Below are positions 55,404-62,935 of a stretch of 64,000 nucleotides of DNA, in pieces; within the stretch, counting starts at the first letter, position 1, and the number at the start of each line of letters is the position of its first letter. A program made the position numbers and the translations under genes. Where the stretch lies: positions 1 through 64,000 of the forward strand of contig JAIXXB010000041.1 in the NCBI GenBank assembly GCA_027490955.1. The letters are read 5' to 3'. The stretch comes from Rhodobacter sp. (GTDB lineage Bacteria > Pseudomonadota > Alphaproteobacteria > Rhodobacterales > Rhodobacteraceae). The notes under the pieces were generated by a model. That model was not told where the DNA came from and did no database searches. It worked only from the letters and a program-made list of their open reading frames with translations.

Positions 55404-55945
55404 GTCGGGTCAGCCTTTTTGCGCGGGGTTTTGGTGGGGGTTTTGGTGGGGGTTTTGGTGGGGGAAGGCGCCTGTGCCTGTGCCGCTGTGGCAGGGGTGG
55501 GCGGTGCGGATGCGGGCGGTGCGGATGCGGGCGCTGCGGATGCGGGCGCTGGTGCAGCCGTATCTGGCGCGGGGGCCGTTTCGGCCGCTGCGGCAGGCGC
55601 GGGGGTTGCAACTGGCGGCATTGGCGGCGGTGTCAGCGGTTTGGTTGCTGGTTTGTTTGGTTTCAGCGGATCCCATTTTTCAAACTTGTCGGCGGCCGCG
55701 CGCACCTTATCCAGCCCCATCGCCGCAGGGGATGTGGCCGCGCGCATATCTTTTGCCACGTCAGATACGCCCGATTCCTTGGCCGCTTGCTCCATCGCGC
55801 GGGAAAAATCGCGCGCCATCGCCCGAATTTTCCCCGTAATGCGCCCCAACTGGCGAAACATTTCTGGCAAGTCCTTTGGCCCGATGACGATCAGCGCCAC
55901 CACGCCAATAATCATCAATTCGGCCCAGCCGATATCCCCAAACAT
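55400..55945 (-). CDS. tatB: Sec-independent protein translocase TatB
   Basis: A 181-residue protein: [31 protein letters not shown], the TatB membrane helix and hinge, then an amphipathic helix to about residue 75, and an unusually long Ala/Pro/Thr tail. The tail ends in [16 protein letters not shown]. Two DNA tandem repeats (55427-55462 and 55506-55550) build it. TatB binds the precursor together with TatC. Overlaps the tatC start. Confidence 0.94.
   Translation of the reverse strand: MFGDIGWAELMIIGVVALIVIGPKDLPEMFRQLGRITGKIRAMARDFSRAMEQAAKESGVSDVAKDMRAATSPAAMGLDKVRAAADKFEKWDPLKPNKPATKPLTPPPMPPVATPAPAAAAETAPAPDTAAPAPASAAPASAPPASAPPTPATAAQAQAPSPTKTPTKTPTKTPRKKADPT
55427..55462. repeat. 12-bp tandem repeat in tatB
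   Basis: Three exact copies of GGTTTTGGTGGG at 55427, 55439 and 55451, encoding TKTP repeats on the minus strand. Unit length is a multiple of three, so copy number changes stay in frame. Confidence 0.92.
55506..55550. repeat. 15-bp tandem repeat in tatB
   Basis: Three copies of GCGGATGCGGGCGST at 55506, 55521 and 55536, coding the Ala-Pro-Ser part of the tail on the minus strand. Confidence 0.9.
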
Positions 55946-55972
55946 GGCCTATCCTTTGGCTATTAGCGGCTG

Positions 55973-56194
55973 TTATGCTTTGTCTTTTGCGGCGAGGTCT
56001 TTTTCGGCGGGCGTCACGTCTTTGGCCGCTTCAGCCGCTTCTTTTTCAAGTTCGGCCGTGCCGTCAGAAACACCCTTTTTGAAGGCGGTAATACCCTTGC
56101 CCACTTCGCCCATCAAATTGGCGATTTTGCCGCGCCCGAACAGCACCAGCACGACAATGGCAATCAGCAGAATTTGCAATGGACCCATTTGCAT
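55973..56194 (-). CDS. tatA: Twin-arginine translocase TatA
   Basis: A 73-residue protein: short membrane helix ([19 protein letters not shown]), FGRGK hinge, amphipathic helix [17 protein letters not shown] and a charged tail. TatA forms the export pore. AGGAG stands 7 bases before the ATG at 56192-56194 (MQMGPLQ), which is preferred over the inner ATG two codons on. First gene of tatA-tatB-tatC-DUF815-CNNM. Confidence 0.95.
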   Translation of the reverse strand: MQMGPLQILLIAIVVLVLFGRGKIANLMGEVGKGITAFKKGVSDGTAELEKEAAEAAKDVTPAEKDLAAKDKA

Positions 56195-56290
56195 CGTTTG
56201 TCTCCTTAGCTGCCCCGTGCAGCGATAGCGTGTAACTTGCGCCCGATGGGCGGGGTTGCGCAAGATAAACCCACGCTTGATTGCCGTTTA

Positions 56291-56310
56291 ACTGACATAT
56301 ATATGTCAGT
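56291..56310. promoter_or_regulatory. Perfect 20-bp palindrome, probable operator of the WYL regulator
   Basis: ACTGACATATATATGTCAGT is its own reverse complement and ends 19 bases before the regulator start at 56330. Its position suggests autoregulation. It also lies about 97 bases ahead of the divergent tatA start, so it could influence both. Confidence 0.7.
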
Positions 56311-56329
56311 AGCTTGACAGGAGATCGCC

Positions 56330-57010
56330 ATGCAAAAGGCGCAGAACCGAACCGACCGCCTGTTTGATCTGATCCAAACCCTGCGCGATGGGCGGTTGCA
56401 CCGCGCGGCGGATTTGGCGCAAAAACACGCCGTCACCGCGCGCACGATTTGGCGCGATATGGATGCGCTGCGCCAAACGGGGCTGGCGATAGAGGGCGAG
56501 CGCGGCGTGGGTTATATCCTGCGCATGCCGCTTGCGCTGCCGCAAATGATGTTGACCCCGTCAGAGATGGAGGCCCTGCGCGAGGGGCTGCGCGCCATTG
56601 CCGCAGGGGCAGATGCAACCCTTGCCAAGGGCGCGCGCAGTTTGGCCGCCAAAATCGCCGCCATCACCCCTGCCAGCGCCGATAAGGCCGATTTATTTGC
56701 CGCCAAACCGCCCCGCGCCGCGCGCACCCCTGCCTTTGTGCCTGCCCTGCGCCGCGCCATCCGCGCGCGCGCCCTTGTCAGCATCAGCCATATCGAGCCG
56801 ACCAATATCCTGTCGCACAGCGATATGCGCCCGCTGTTTTTAGATTTGAAATCCAGCATTTGGACATTGACCGCCTATTGCGAAACCGCGCAAGCCTTTC
56901 GGGTTTTGCGCCTAGACCGCATTCAATGGGTCACCCCCCTGCGCGAGGTATTCGCGCGCCAAGCAGGTCGCGAATTGGCCGATTTTCGCGCGCTGCAACA
57001 GGCGCCTTAG
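56330..57010 (+). CDS. YafY/WYL-family transcriptional regulator
   Basis: A 226-residue regulator. An N-terminal HTH (RLFDLIQTLRDGRLHRAADLAQKHAVTARTIWRDMDALRQ, about 10-50) is followed by a helical linker and a C-terminal WYL-type domain (ALVSISHIEPTNI to SSIWTLTAYCETAQAFRVLRLDRI). The WYL tripeptide itself is replaced by WTL. WYL domains bind small ligands or nucleic acids. AGGAG lies ahead of the ATG, and a perfect palindrome lies just upstream. It is monocistronic; its target beyond itself is not apparent. Confidence 0.85.
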   Translation: MQKAQNRTDRLFDLIQTLRDGRLHRAADLAQKHAVTARTIWRDMDALRQTGLAIEGERGVGYILRMPLALPQMMLTPSEMEALREGLRAIAAGADATLAKGARSLAAKIAAITPASADKADLFAAKPPRAARTPAFVPALRRAIRARALVSISHIEPTNILSHSDMRPLFLDLKSSIWTLTAYCETAQAFRVLRLDRIQWVTPLREVFARQAGRELADFRALQQAP

Positions 57011-57024
57011 GGCTTTTGGGCAAG

Positions 57025-58017
57025 TCAAAGGCGAATAGGACATTTGCTTTGCACCGACAGCATCGCCGCCTCGGCAATCTCGGATGCGCGCAGCCCATCG
57101 GTGGCATCAGGTGTCACAGGCCGCCCCGTGGCCACCGCCTCGGCAAAATCCATGATCTCGGCGCGGTAGGCTTCGGCATAGCGCTGGAAATAGCTGAAAT
57201 AGGGTTTTTCGCCCGTCACACCCTGATGAGTTGACAGCACAAGTTGCGATTGCGCCAGATTGCCCACGGCCGCCTGCCCCAAAGTGCCCAACACCTCTAG
57301 CCGCTGGTCATAGCCAAAGGCCGCGCGCAGCGAGTTCAGCACAGTCACATGGGTTCCGCGCGCCATGCGGATTGTGGTGGTGGTGGTGTCCACTTGGCCC
57401 ACAGTCAGATAATCGGGATTGATCAGCGCATCAGCCATCACATAAACCTCGGCCACCTCATCGTCTAAAAGCCAGCGGATCAGGTCATAATCATGCACCG
57501 CTGTTTCCTTGATCAGGCCAGAGGAATGGATAAACCCTTCCACAGGCGGCGCTTCGGCATCGCGCGAGATGATCAGCACCTGTTCGGGCGTGCCAATTTT
57601 GCCCGCGGCGATGGCCTGTTTCAGCGCGATGAAATGCGGATCAAAGCGGCGGTTGAACCCCATTTGCACAAAGCTTTCGCGCCCTTGCAGCGCGGCAAGG
57701 CAGGCGCGGGCGCGGCCGATGTCGTGATCGATGGGCTTTTCGCAAAAGATATGCGCCTGCGTTTGCGCCGCGCGTTGCAGGTAATCGGCATGGGTGCGCG
57801 GCGGGGTGGCGATGATATAGGCGGCAATGGAGGCATCCTCAAAGGCGCTGTCCATATCCACCACCCGCGCCCCCGTGGCCGCCGCCAGCGCGCCCGCGCG
57901 CTCGGCCGAAGGATCGACGATAAAGGCCAGTTCCATGCGCGCATCAGTTGCAAGGTTCATGGCATGGGTGCTGGCCATCTCGCCTGCTCCGAACAGGCAA
58001 ATGCGAAACTTTTTCAT
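57025..58017 (-). CDS. Gfo/Idh/MocA dehydrogenase, inositol 2-dehydrogenase-like
   Basis: A 330-residue NAD(P)-dependent enzyme: Rossmann start RICLFGAGEMASTHAMNL, catalytic lysine in CEKPID (about 96-101), MGFNRRFDP and VHDYDLIRWLL (about 173-183) with the His/Asp used by IolG-type enzymes. It probably oxidises a sugar or cyclitol hydroxyl to a ketone; myo-inositol is one option. It is the last gene of a three-gene minus-strand run; its ATG overlaps the stop of the NagB-fold gene by 4 bases. Confidence 0.88.
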   Translation of the reverse strand: MKKFRICLFGAGEMASTHAMNLATDARMELAFIVDPSAERAGALAAATGARVVDMDSAFEDASIAAYIIATPPRTHADYLQRAAQTQAHIFCEKPIDHDIGRARACLAALQGRESFVQMGFNRRFDPHFIALKQAIAAGKIGTPEQVLIISRDAEAPPVEGFIHSSGLIKETAVHDYDLIRWLLDDEVAEVYVMADALINPDYLTVGQVDTTTTTIRMARGTHVTVLNSLRAAFGYDQRLEVLGTLGQAAVGNLAQSQLVLSTHQGVTGEKPYFSYFQRYAEAYRAEIMDFAEAVATGRPVTPDATDGLRASEIAEAAMLSVQSKCPIRL

Positions 58018-58790
58018 GGCGTATCTCCTGCTGCGGCGCTGCGATCGGCGTAAAGGGTGGCATCGGCGCAGCAGGCCCAGACGCTGGCAGGCCAGTGCGG
58101 ATCATAGCCCGTGGCCTGCGCCAAACGGGTAAAAGCGCGGCGCTTGTCCGCCCCCCACAGCAGCATGGCCGAAGCCCGCGCTTGCGCGATGGTGGCAATG
58201 CCCACAGTCACGCCATGGCTGGGCACCTGATCTAGGCTGGTAAAATCGGGAAATGTCACCAGATTGTCGCGGCGCGTCTGGTCTGCCAGCGGCACGATGC
58301 GGGTGCGGCTGGCCATATCCGCGCCTTGCGGGTTAAAGGCGACATGGCCATCCCCTGCCCCACTGGCCAGCAAAAACAAATCAATCCCCCCTGCTGCGGC
58401 GATGCGCGCATCATAGGCGGCGGGGTTGGCAGGATCGGGCAGCCAGATATGGCCCTGATCAATGCAGTGAGGGGGGGCAAGCTCGGCGTTCAAGACGGCC
58501 AAAATTTCCTCGCGGGCAAAGCGGCGGCAGGAATAATGCGCGTTTTCAGGGACATGATCCATCGCGGGGGTCAGATAGTCATCCATCATCACGATAATCA
58601 GCTGCGACAAATCCAGCCTTTGCGCGCGGGCAAGGCGCGACAGCGCAGCATAGACAGGGCGCGGGCTGCGCCCACCGGGGCAGCCCAGCAAAAACGGGCC
58701 TGCGCGCGCCCTCAGACGCGCGGCAATATCCTGCGCCACCGCCAGACCAAGAGCATCGGCTGTCTCAAGGATCACCACGCGGCGGCTCAT
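58014..58790 (-). CDS. NagB/6-phosphogluconolactonase-fold protein with altered active site
   Basis: A 258-residue protein with LLGCPGGRSPRPVYAAL near residues 30-46, IIVMMDDYLTP (about 66-76, the DEY-like region) and SGAGDGHVAFNPQG (about 155-168). In glucosamine-6-phosphate deaminase the last motif reads DGHIAFNEP and its Glu is catalytic. Here Asp and His are kept but Pro stands at the Glu position. An isomerase, lactonase or deaminase acting on an unusual sugar is possible; the reaction cannot be named. It overlaps both neighbours by 4 bases. ATG at 58788-58790. Confidence 0.8.
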   Translation of the reverse strand: MSRRVVILETADALGLAVAQDIAARLRARAGPFLLGCPGGRSPRPVYAALSRLARAQRLDLSQLIIVMMDDYLTPAMDHVPENAHYSCRRFAREEILAVLNAELAPPHCIDQGHIWLPDPANPAAYDARIAAAGGIDLFLLASGAGDGHVAFNPQGADMASRTRIVPLADQTRRDNLVTFPDFTSLDQVPSHGVTVGIATIAQARASAMLLWGADKRRAFTRLAQATGYDPHWPASVWACCADATLYADRSAAAGDTP

Positions 58791-59671
58791 TGCAAGGCAT
58801 CCCTCAGAGCGTCTTGCAGAAAGTCCAAATTGCGGCGGGCCAAAGCCTCGGGTGTTTCGCTGGCCCCGATTGCGGGGTCTTGCTCGACGATCACCACGCC
58901 CGCGTAACCACGGCGGGTCAACAGCGCCAGAACCGCCTTGATATCCACCGCACCATCTGGCAGCGCGCACATCACCCCCTGATCAAAAGAGGCATTGATC
59001 CCCAGCGCCCCTGCCAGCACCCGCGCGCGCACCGCAGGATCGACATTTTTCAAATGCACAAAGCCGATCCTGTCCCAGACTTTGGCCATATAGCCCAGCA
59101 CATCCTGATCCCAAAATCCGTGGTGACCCGTATCAAAGCACAGGCTGACATCGGTTTCATCCAGCATCCTGTCAATCTGGGCCTCGCGCTCGATACAGGT
59201 GCCGACATGGGGGTGGATATGCAAGGTGATGCCATAATTCTCGCGCATCAACTGACCTGCCATTTGGATCATGCGGATGACGCCGCGCCATCCTGCCGCA
59301 TCCACCACACCTTGCGCATGGGGCGGATAATACTCGCTTTCATCCATCAAAATCAGATCGCGCGCGCCAAGGGCGGGCAGCAAACGGCCAAAGCGGTGTA
59401 GCGCCTCGATCAGCACAGGCGCGCTAGCAGGATCGGCCAGCGTGTGCACATGCGCAGCCCCTGCAAGGGTCAGATCGCGCTGGCGCAGCGCCGCGCCAAG
59501 GGCAATGGGATCTTGCCCCAAAAAGCCAAGCGGGCCAAGTTCCGTCACCCGATAACCCGCACGCGCCACAGCGTCCAAATAGGCCGCAGGGGTGATTGAA
59601 TTGCCTTCGGGGTAGAAAACCCCCCAAGAGCAGGGCGCGTTTCCAATTTTCAAGGCGCGCATTCCTTTCAT
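58787..59671 (-). CDS. IolE-like sugar isomerase/dehydratase (xylose isomerase-like TIM barrel)
   Basis: A 294-residue protein: KIGNAPCSWGVFYPEG at the start (NAPCSWGV is frequent in IolE-related proteins), TELGPLGFLG, LMDESEYYPP, LHIHPHVGTCIE, LCFDTGHHGFW and FVHLKNVDP with metal-binding Glu/His/Asp of the AP-endonuclease-2 fold. IolE dehydrates 2-keto-inositol; this relative may instead epimerise or isomerise a keto sugar. Start ATG at 59669-59671; another three codons in is possible. First gene of the minus-strand run, divergent from the LuxR-type regulator. Confidence 0.82.
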   Translation of the reverse strand: MKGMRALKIGNAPCSWGVFYPEGNSITPAAYLDAVARAGYRVTELGPLGFLGQDPIALGAALRQRDLTLAGAAHVHTLADPASAPVLIEALHRFGRLLPALGARDLILMDESEYYPPHAQGVVDAAGWRGVIRMIQMAGQLMRENYGITLHIHPHVGTCIEREAQIDRMLDETDVSLCFDTGHHGFWDQDVLGYMAKVWDRIGFVHLKNVDPAVRARVLAGALGINASFDQGVMCALPDGAVDIKAVLALLTRRGYAGVVIVEQDPAIGASETPEALARRNLDFLQDALRDALQ

Positions 59672-59706
59672 TGCATGGCATATATCTATGCAAAATAACG
59701 CTAGCA

Positions 59707-59736
59707 TGTGCCCAAAAGGGTGCAATTGTGCCCAAA
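59707..59736. promoter_or_regulatory. Paired TGTGCCCAAA motifs, candidate regulator sites
   Basis: TGTGCCCAAA occurs at 59707-59716 and 59727-59736, exactly 20 bases (two helical turns) apart, in the 116-base divergent spacer between the IolE-like gene and the LuxR-type regulator. The reverse complement TTTGGGCA resembles the repeats downstream of the regulator at 60834-60855. Confidence 0.45.
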
Positions 59737-59787
59737 GTCACGTTGCTTTTGCGGCCAAGCTGGGGCCAGTATGGCATAGGGGGGAAG

Positions 59788-60810
59788 ATGGGACAGCGCG
59801 ACACGCAATCGGAGATAGAGGTCGCGGCGCGGGCAGTCGACCATCTGGGAACACGCCGCTTTTATGATTCCCTCTTGGATCTTTTGGGCACAGCCGCACC
59901 GCATGATTTGGCCGCACTTGTGCGCTATTCCCGCGCAGCCCCGCCAGACCTGATTATCCCGCGCATCGAGCCGACCGAGGCGATTATGGCCTATTACAGC
60001 CATTACTACGCCTTTGACCCGTTTTATGCGCTGTGGAAAAACGGCGGCGAGACGGGGGTTTACCGCCTGCGCGCCATCGAGGCGGGGATTGGCCGTTCGG
60101 CCTATGCGCGCGAATTTCTGACGCAAATGCATATCCATGACGAAATCGCCGTGTTTTTGCCGCCCATTGGCGATGCTTCGCCCACGCTGATCCTTGATCG
60201 GGCCAAGGGCAATTTTCTGGCCAGCGAAGTGGCGCGCATTCGGCGTTTGTTTCCGCTGCTGGCCTCTTTGCACAGCCGCCATCTTGCCACCATCGCCACC
60301 ACGGGGATGGACAGTGAAAACTCTCCCATCGGGCCAGAACGGCCGCTGCGCTTTGTCGATCAGCACGGGCGGCAGATTTTTGCCACCGCCGCTTGGGCCG
60401 AGCAGGCCGCCGACCCCGACATCGCCCAAGCCTTGCAGATTGTCGTCGCGCGCGGGCCTTGCACAGTGCATCTCAAAGGGCAGATGGCGCTGCGCCGCAC
60501 CCAATTACCACCCGATTTTGGCCCCGCGCCCAGCGGCTATTGCGACGAAATCTCGCCCGACAGGCAGGCAGGGGCCGCCGCGCCCACCACAGATGATTTG
60601 CCCGCCCGCCTTGCAGACCAGCTGAGCGAGCGCGAACGCACAGTGGTCTTGCTGACATTGCAAGGCCATCCCGTCATCGAAATCGCCCGCCGCATGGGCC
60701 TGTCGCGCGGCACAGTCAAGAACTATCGCCTGACAATCTATCGCAAATTAGACATCACCACCGAACGCGAATTGTTTTTGGAATTCATGGCCGCCCAGCG
60801 CGGCGCCTGA
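59788..60810 (+). CDS. LuxR-type transcriptional regulator
   Basis: A 340-residue regulator. The C-terminal LuxR/GerE HTH is clear: QLSERERTVVLLTLQGHPVIEIARRMGLSRGTVKNYRLTIYRKLDI (about 278-325). The N-terminal ~190 residues (FYDSLLDLLGTAAPHDLAALVRYSRAAPPDL, then AYYSHYYAFDPFYALW) look like a GAF-type ligand domain rather than an acyl-homoserine-lactone or receiver domain. A small sugar-derived ligand is an inference from context. A GGGGGGAAG ribosome site selects the ATG at 59788; the earlier frame is antisense to the IolE-like gene. Confidence 0.82.
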   Translation: MGQRDTQSEIEVAARAVDHLGTRRFYDSLLDLLGTAAPHDLAALVRYSRAAPPDLIIPRIEPTEAIMAYYSHYYAFDPFYALWKNGGETGVYRLRAIEAGIGRSAYAREFLTQMHIHDEIAVFLPPIGDASPTLILDRAKGNFLASEVARIRRLFPLLASLHSRHLATIATTGMDSENSPIGPERPLRFVDQHGRQIFATAAWAEQAADPDIAQALQIVVARGPCTVHLKGQMALRRTQLPPDFGPAPSGYCDEISPDRQAGAAAPTTDDLPARLADQLSERERTVVLLTLQGHPVIEIARRMGLSRGTVKNYRLTIYRKLDITTERELFLEFMAAQRGA

Positions 60811-60833
60811 ACTTTGCCCGCGTAGCGGAGCCT

Positions 60834-60855
60834 CTTTGGGGCATCTTTGGGGCAT
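60834..60855. repeat. Two abutting 11-bp repeats CTTTGGGGCAT
   Basis: Identical copies at 60834-60844 and 60845-60855, in the 163-base spacer between the regulator and the second dehydrogenase gene. Related GGGGCAT sequences recur at about 60870 and 60921. They resemble the reversed motif at 59707-59736. Confidence 0.8.
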
Positions 60856-60931
60856 GTGCGGGCCCTATGCGGGGCATGACCAAAAGCACTATTTGCCAAA
60901 CAAGAAAGCCGCCGCATGATGGGGCATATCG

Positions 60932-60950
60932 TGGCCCAAGCTTGGGGCCA
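60932..60950. promoter_or_regulatory. Near-perfect dyad upstream of the second dehydrogenase gene
   Basis: TGGCCCAAGCTTGGGGCCA, a dyad centred on AAGCTT, ends 23 bases before the ATG at 60974. Its arms contain the CTTGGGGC element seen in the tandem repeats. It could be an operator. As RNA it could also form a hairpin, but no U-tract follows. Confidence 0.45.
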
Positions 60951-60973
60951 TAGGGTGCAAATAGGGGGCTGTG

Positions 60974-62068
60974 ATGGGCAAATCAGTGCGGGTCGGCGTG
61001 ATCGGCCTTGGGTCAGTCTCGGAAAAATATGTCCCCCATGTGCGCAGATTGGCACTCGAGGGTATGGCCTGCGAAATTGTCATCGCCTGTGATCTGCGCG
61101 CGGGCAAGGCCGAGCAGGCCCGCGCATGGGGCATTCCTGCCTTTACCACCGATTATACCGAAGTTTTGGCGCGCCCTGACGTAGATGTGGTGCTGATCTT
61201 GACCTCGATGCAAAGCCACGGGCAATTGACGCGCGATGCGCTGAATGCGGGCAAACATGTGCTGGTGGAAAAGCCGATGTCGATGGATTTGGCCGAGGCG
61301 GCCGAATTGGTCGCCCTATCCAAACAGTCAAAAGGCCATTTGGTCTGCGCGCCCCATGTGACCTTGTCGCAGACATATCAGGACATGTGGCGGCATATCC
61401 ATCAGGGCGATATCGGCAGGCCGCTGACGGCGCGCGGATTTTACGGCTGGGCGGGGCCAGATTGGGACCCGTTCTTTTACGAACCCGGCGGCGGGCCAAT
61501 GTATGACCTTGGGGTCTATAATGTAACCACGCTGACGGGCCTGCTTGGCCCGTGCAAGCGGGTGATGGCAATGACGGGCATCGCCATTCCCGAACGCATT
61601 GTGAACAATAAGAAAATGGCCGTGCAGACCGATGACAATTTTCAATTACTGATGGATTTTGGCAATCAGTGCTTTGCCGTGGTGACGACGGGCTTTACCA
61701 TTCAGCAATATGATGTGCCGGGGATCGAGATTTACGGCACCGAAGGGTCGATCACCATGAAGGCCGAGGATTGGGATCCGCGCGGCTATCGGCTGTGGCG
61801 CAACCAAGATGGGTTCTGGCAAGATCATGACCAGCGCAACCGCTGGCCTTGGACAGATGGGGTGCGCGATTTGATTGGTGCTGTGCAAGAGGGGCGCAAA
61901 CCTGTGAACGCGCCAGAACATGCCTATCACGTGCTGGAAGTCATGGTGAAATCTATGGAAAGCGGGCGCACAGGGCAGGCTTTGCCCATTGTCAGCAGCT
62001 TTACCCCGCCGCGGTTTGATCGCACGCGCGACCGGATCGCCCCCCATCTTGACCACGCGCCGGAGTGA
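60974..62068 (+). CDS. Gfo/Idh/MocA-family dehydrogenase
   Basis: A 364-residue enzyme: Rossmann VRVGVIGLGSVSEKYVPHV, catalytic lysine in VEKPMSMDLAEAAEL (about 99-113), and the C-terminal half with FYEPGGGPMYDLGVYNVTTLTGLLGP. It is longer than, and not closely similar to, the one at 57025. The substrate is probably a sugar, sugar acid or keto sugar. GGGGG lies 6 bases ahead of the ATG; a GTG directly before it is in frame. First gene of a plus-strand run with the bicupin (3 bases downstream) and the ROK kinase. Confidence 0.87.
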   Translation: MGKSVRVGVIGLGSVSEKYVPHVRRLALEGMACEIVIACDLRAGKAEQARAWGIPAFTTDYTEVLARPDVDVVLILTSMQSHGQLTRDALNAGKHVLVEKPMSMDLAEAAELVALSKQSKGHLVCAPHVTLSQTYQDMWRHIHQGDIGRPLTARGFYGWAGPDWDPFFYEPGGGPMYDLGVYNVTTLTGLLGPCKRVMAMTGIAIPERIVNNKKMAVQTDDNFQLLMDFGNQCFAVVTTGFTIQQYDVPGIEIYGTEGSITMKAEDWDPRGYRLWRNQDGFWQDHDQRNRWPWTDGVRDLIGAVQEGRKPVNAPEHAYHVLEVMVKSMESGRTGQALPIVSSFTPPRFDRTRDRIAPHLDHAPE

Positions 62069-62071
62069 GCC

Positions 62072-62935
62072 ATGGCCTATAAATCCTCGCCCCGCCCTGT
62101 GTTTGATGGCCCCACCCCCATTCCCTATGCCAAGGTGACGCGGCATCTTTGGGGCGATGACGCCGCAGGGCGGATTGATGATTGGATTTATGTCTCGACC
62201 GACAAAATCCACCAATTGGTGTTTGGAATGCCTCCGGGGCAAGGGTTTCGCCATTCGGAAAGTTTTCGCACTGTCTTTGGCGCGGATGAGGTGCTGACAG
62301 TGCTGATGGGCACGATGATTATCGCCAATCCTGAAACGGGCGAAGTTCATCTGGTTCATACGGGGGAATCGGCCTTTTTCCAAAAGGATACATGGCATCA
62401 CGCCTTTGCATGGGGCGATGCGGAATGTCGGGTGCTGGAATTTTTCGCGCCGCCCCCTTCGACGGGATCTTCGGGCAAATATGCCGCCACCCGCCCCTAT
62501 GTGGCGGATTTCAAATATGAACGCAGCGCCCTGATCGGCCAATGGCCTGCCGCGCGCAAAACCGCCGTGGCGCAGGCAAAAATCACTGTGATCCGGCAAG
62601 CAGATTGGCTGTGGTCGATGGATGCGGGCGATCCACGGGTGCTGACGGGTATTTCCGCCTCGACCGATCAATTGACGGCGGGAACCTGCCGCATTGCCGC
62701 AGGCGGGCGCAGCGATGTGCGGGTGCATGGCGGGGCGATGGGCCTGTATGTGACCAAAGGGCGGGTCAATATCTTGCTGGAAGATGCCGAAACCGCGCCT
62801 GTATGGTTTGAATTGCAGCCGCAAGATGGCTTTTATATGCCGCCCAACGCGCGATACCGCGTGTTCAACATGGGCGGCGAGATGGCCGAATATCTGTTCG
62901 GCGTGGCCCCGCATTATCACGCGGAGGGGGCATGA
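62072..62935 (+). CDS. Bicupin protein of a sugar cluster
   Basis: A 287-residue protein with two cupin-like barrels: residues about 40-130 (PPGQGFRHSESFRTVFGADEVLTVLMGTM then FFQKDTWHHAFAWGD) and about 165-280 (TCRIAAGGRSDVRVHGGAMGLYVTKGRVNI then DGFYMPPNARYRVFN). The first barrel keeps His/Glu metal ligands; the second has fewer. It is not IolB by sequence. It may isomerise a sugar or sense one. The start follows the dehydrogenase by 3 bases, and its stop overlaps the kinase start (ATGA). Confidence 0.78.
   Translation: MAYKSSPRPVFDGPTPIPYAKVTRHLWGDDAAGRIDDWIYVSTDKIHQLVFGMPPGQGFRHSESFRTVFGADEVLTVLMGTMIIANPETGEVHLVHTGESAFFQKDTWHHAFAWGDAECRVLEFFAPPPSTGSSGKYAATRPYVADFKYERSALIGQWPAARKTAVAQAKITVIRQADWLWSMDAGDPRVLTGISASTDQLTAGTCRIAAGGRSDVRVHGGAMGLYVTKGRVNILLEDAETAPVWFELQPQDGFYMPPNARYRVFNMGGEMAEYLFGVAPHYHAEGA

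Noticed and set aside
55427-55550. Possible CRISPR-like repeats
   Set aside because: Units are head to tail without spacers and lie in frame inside tatB.
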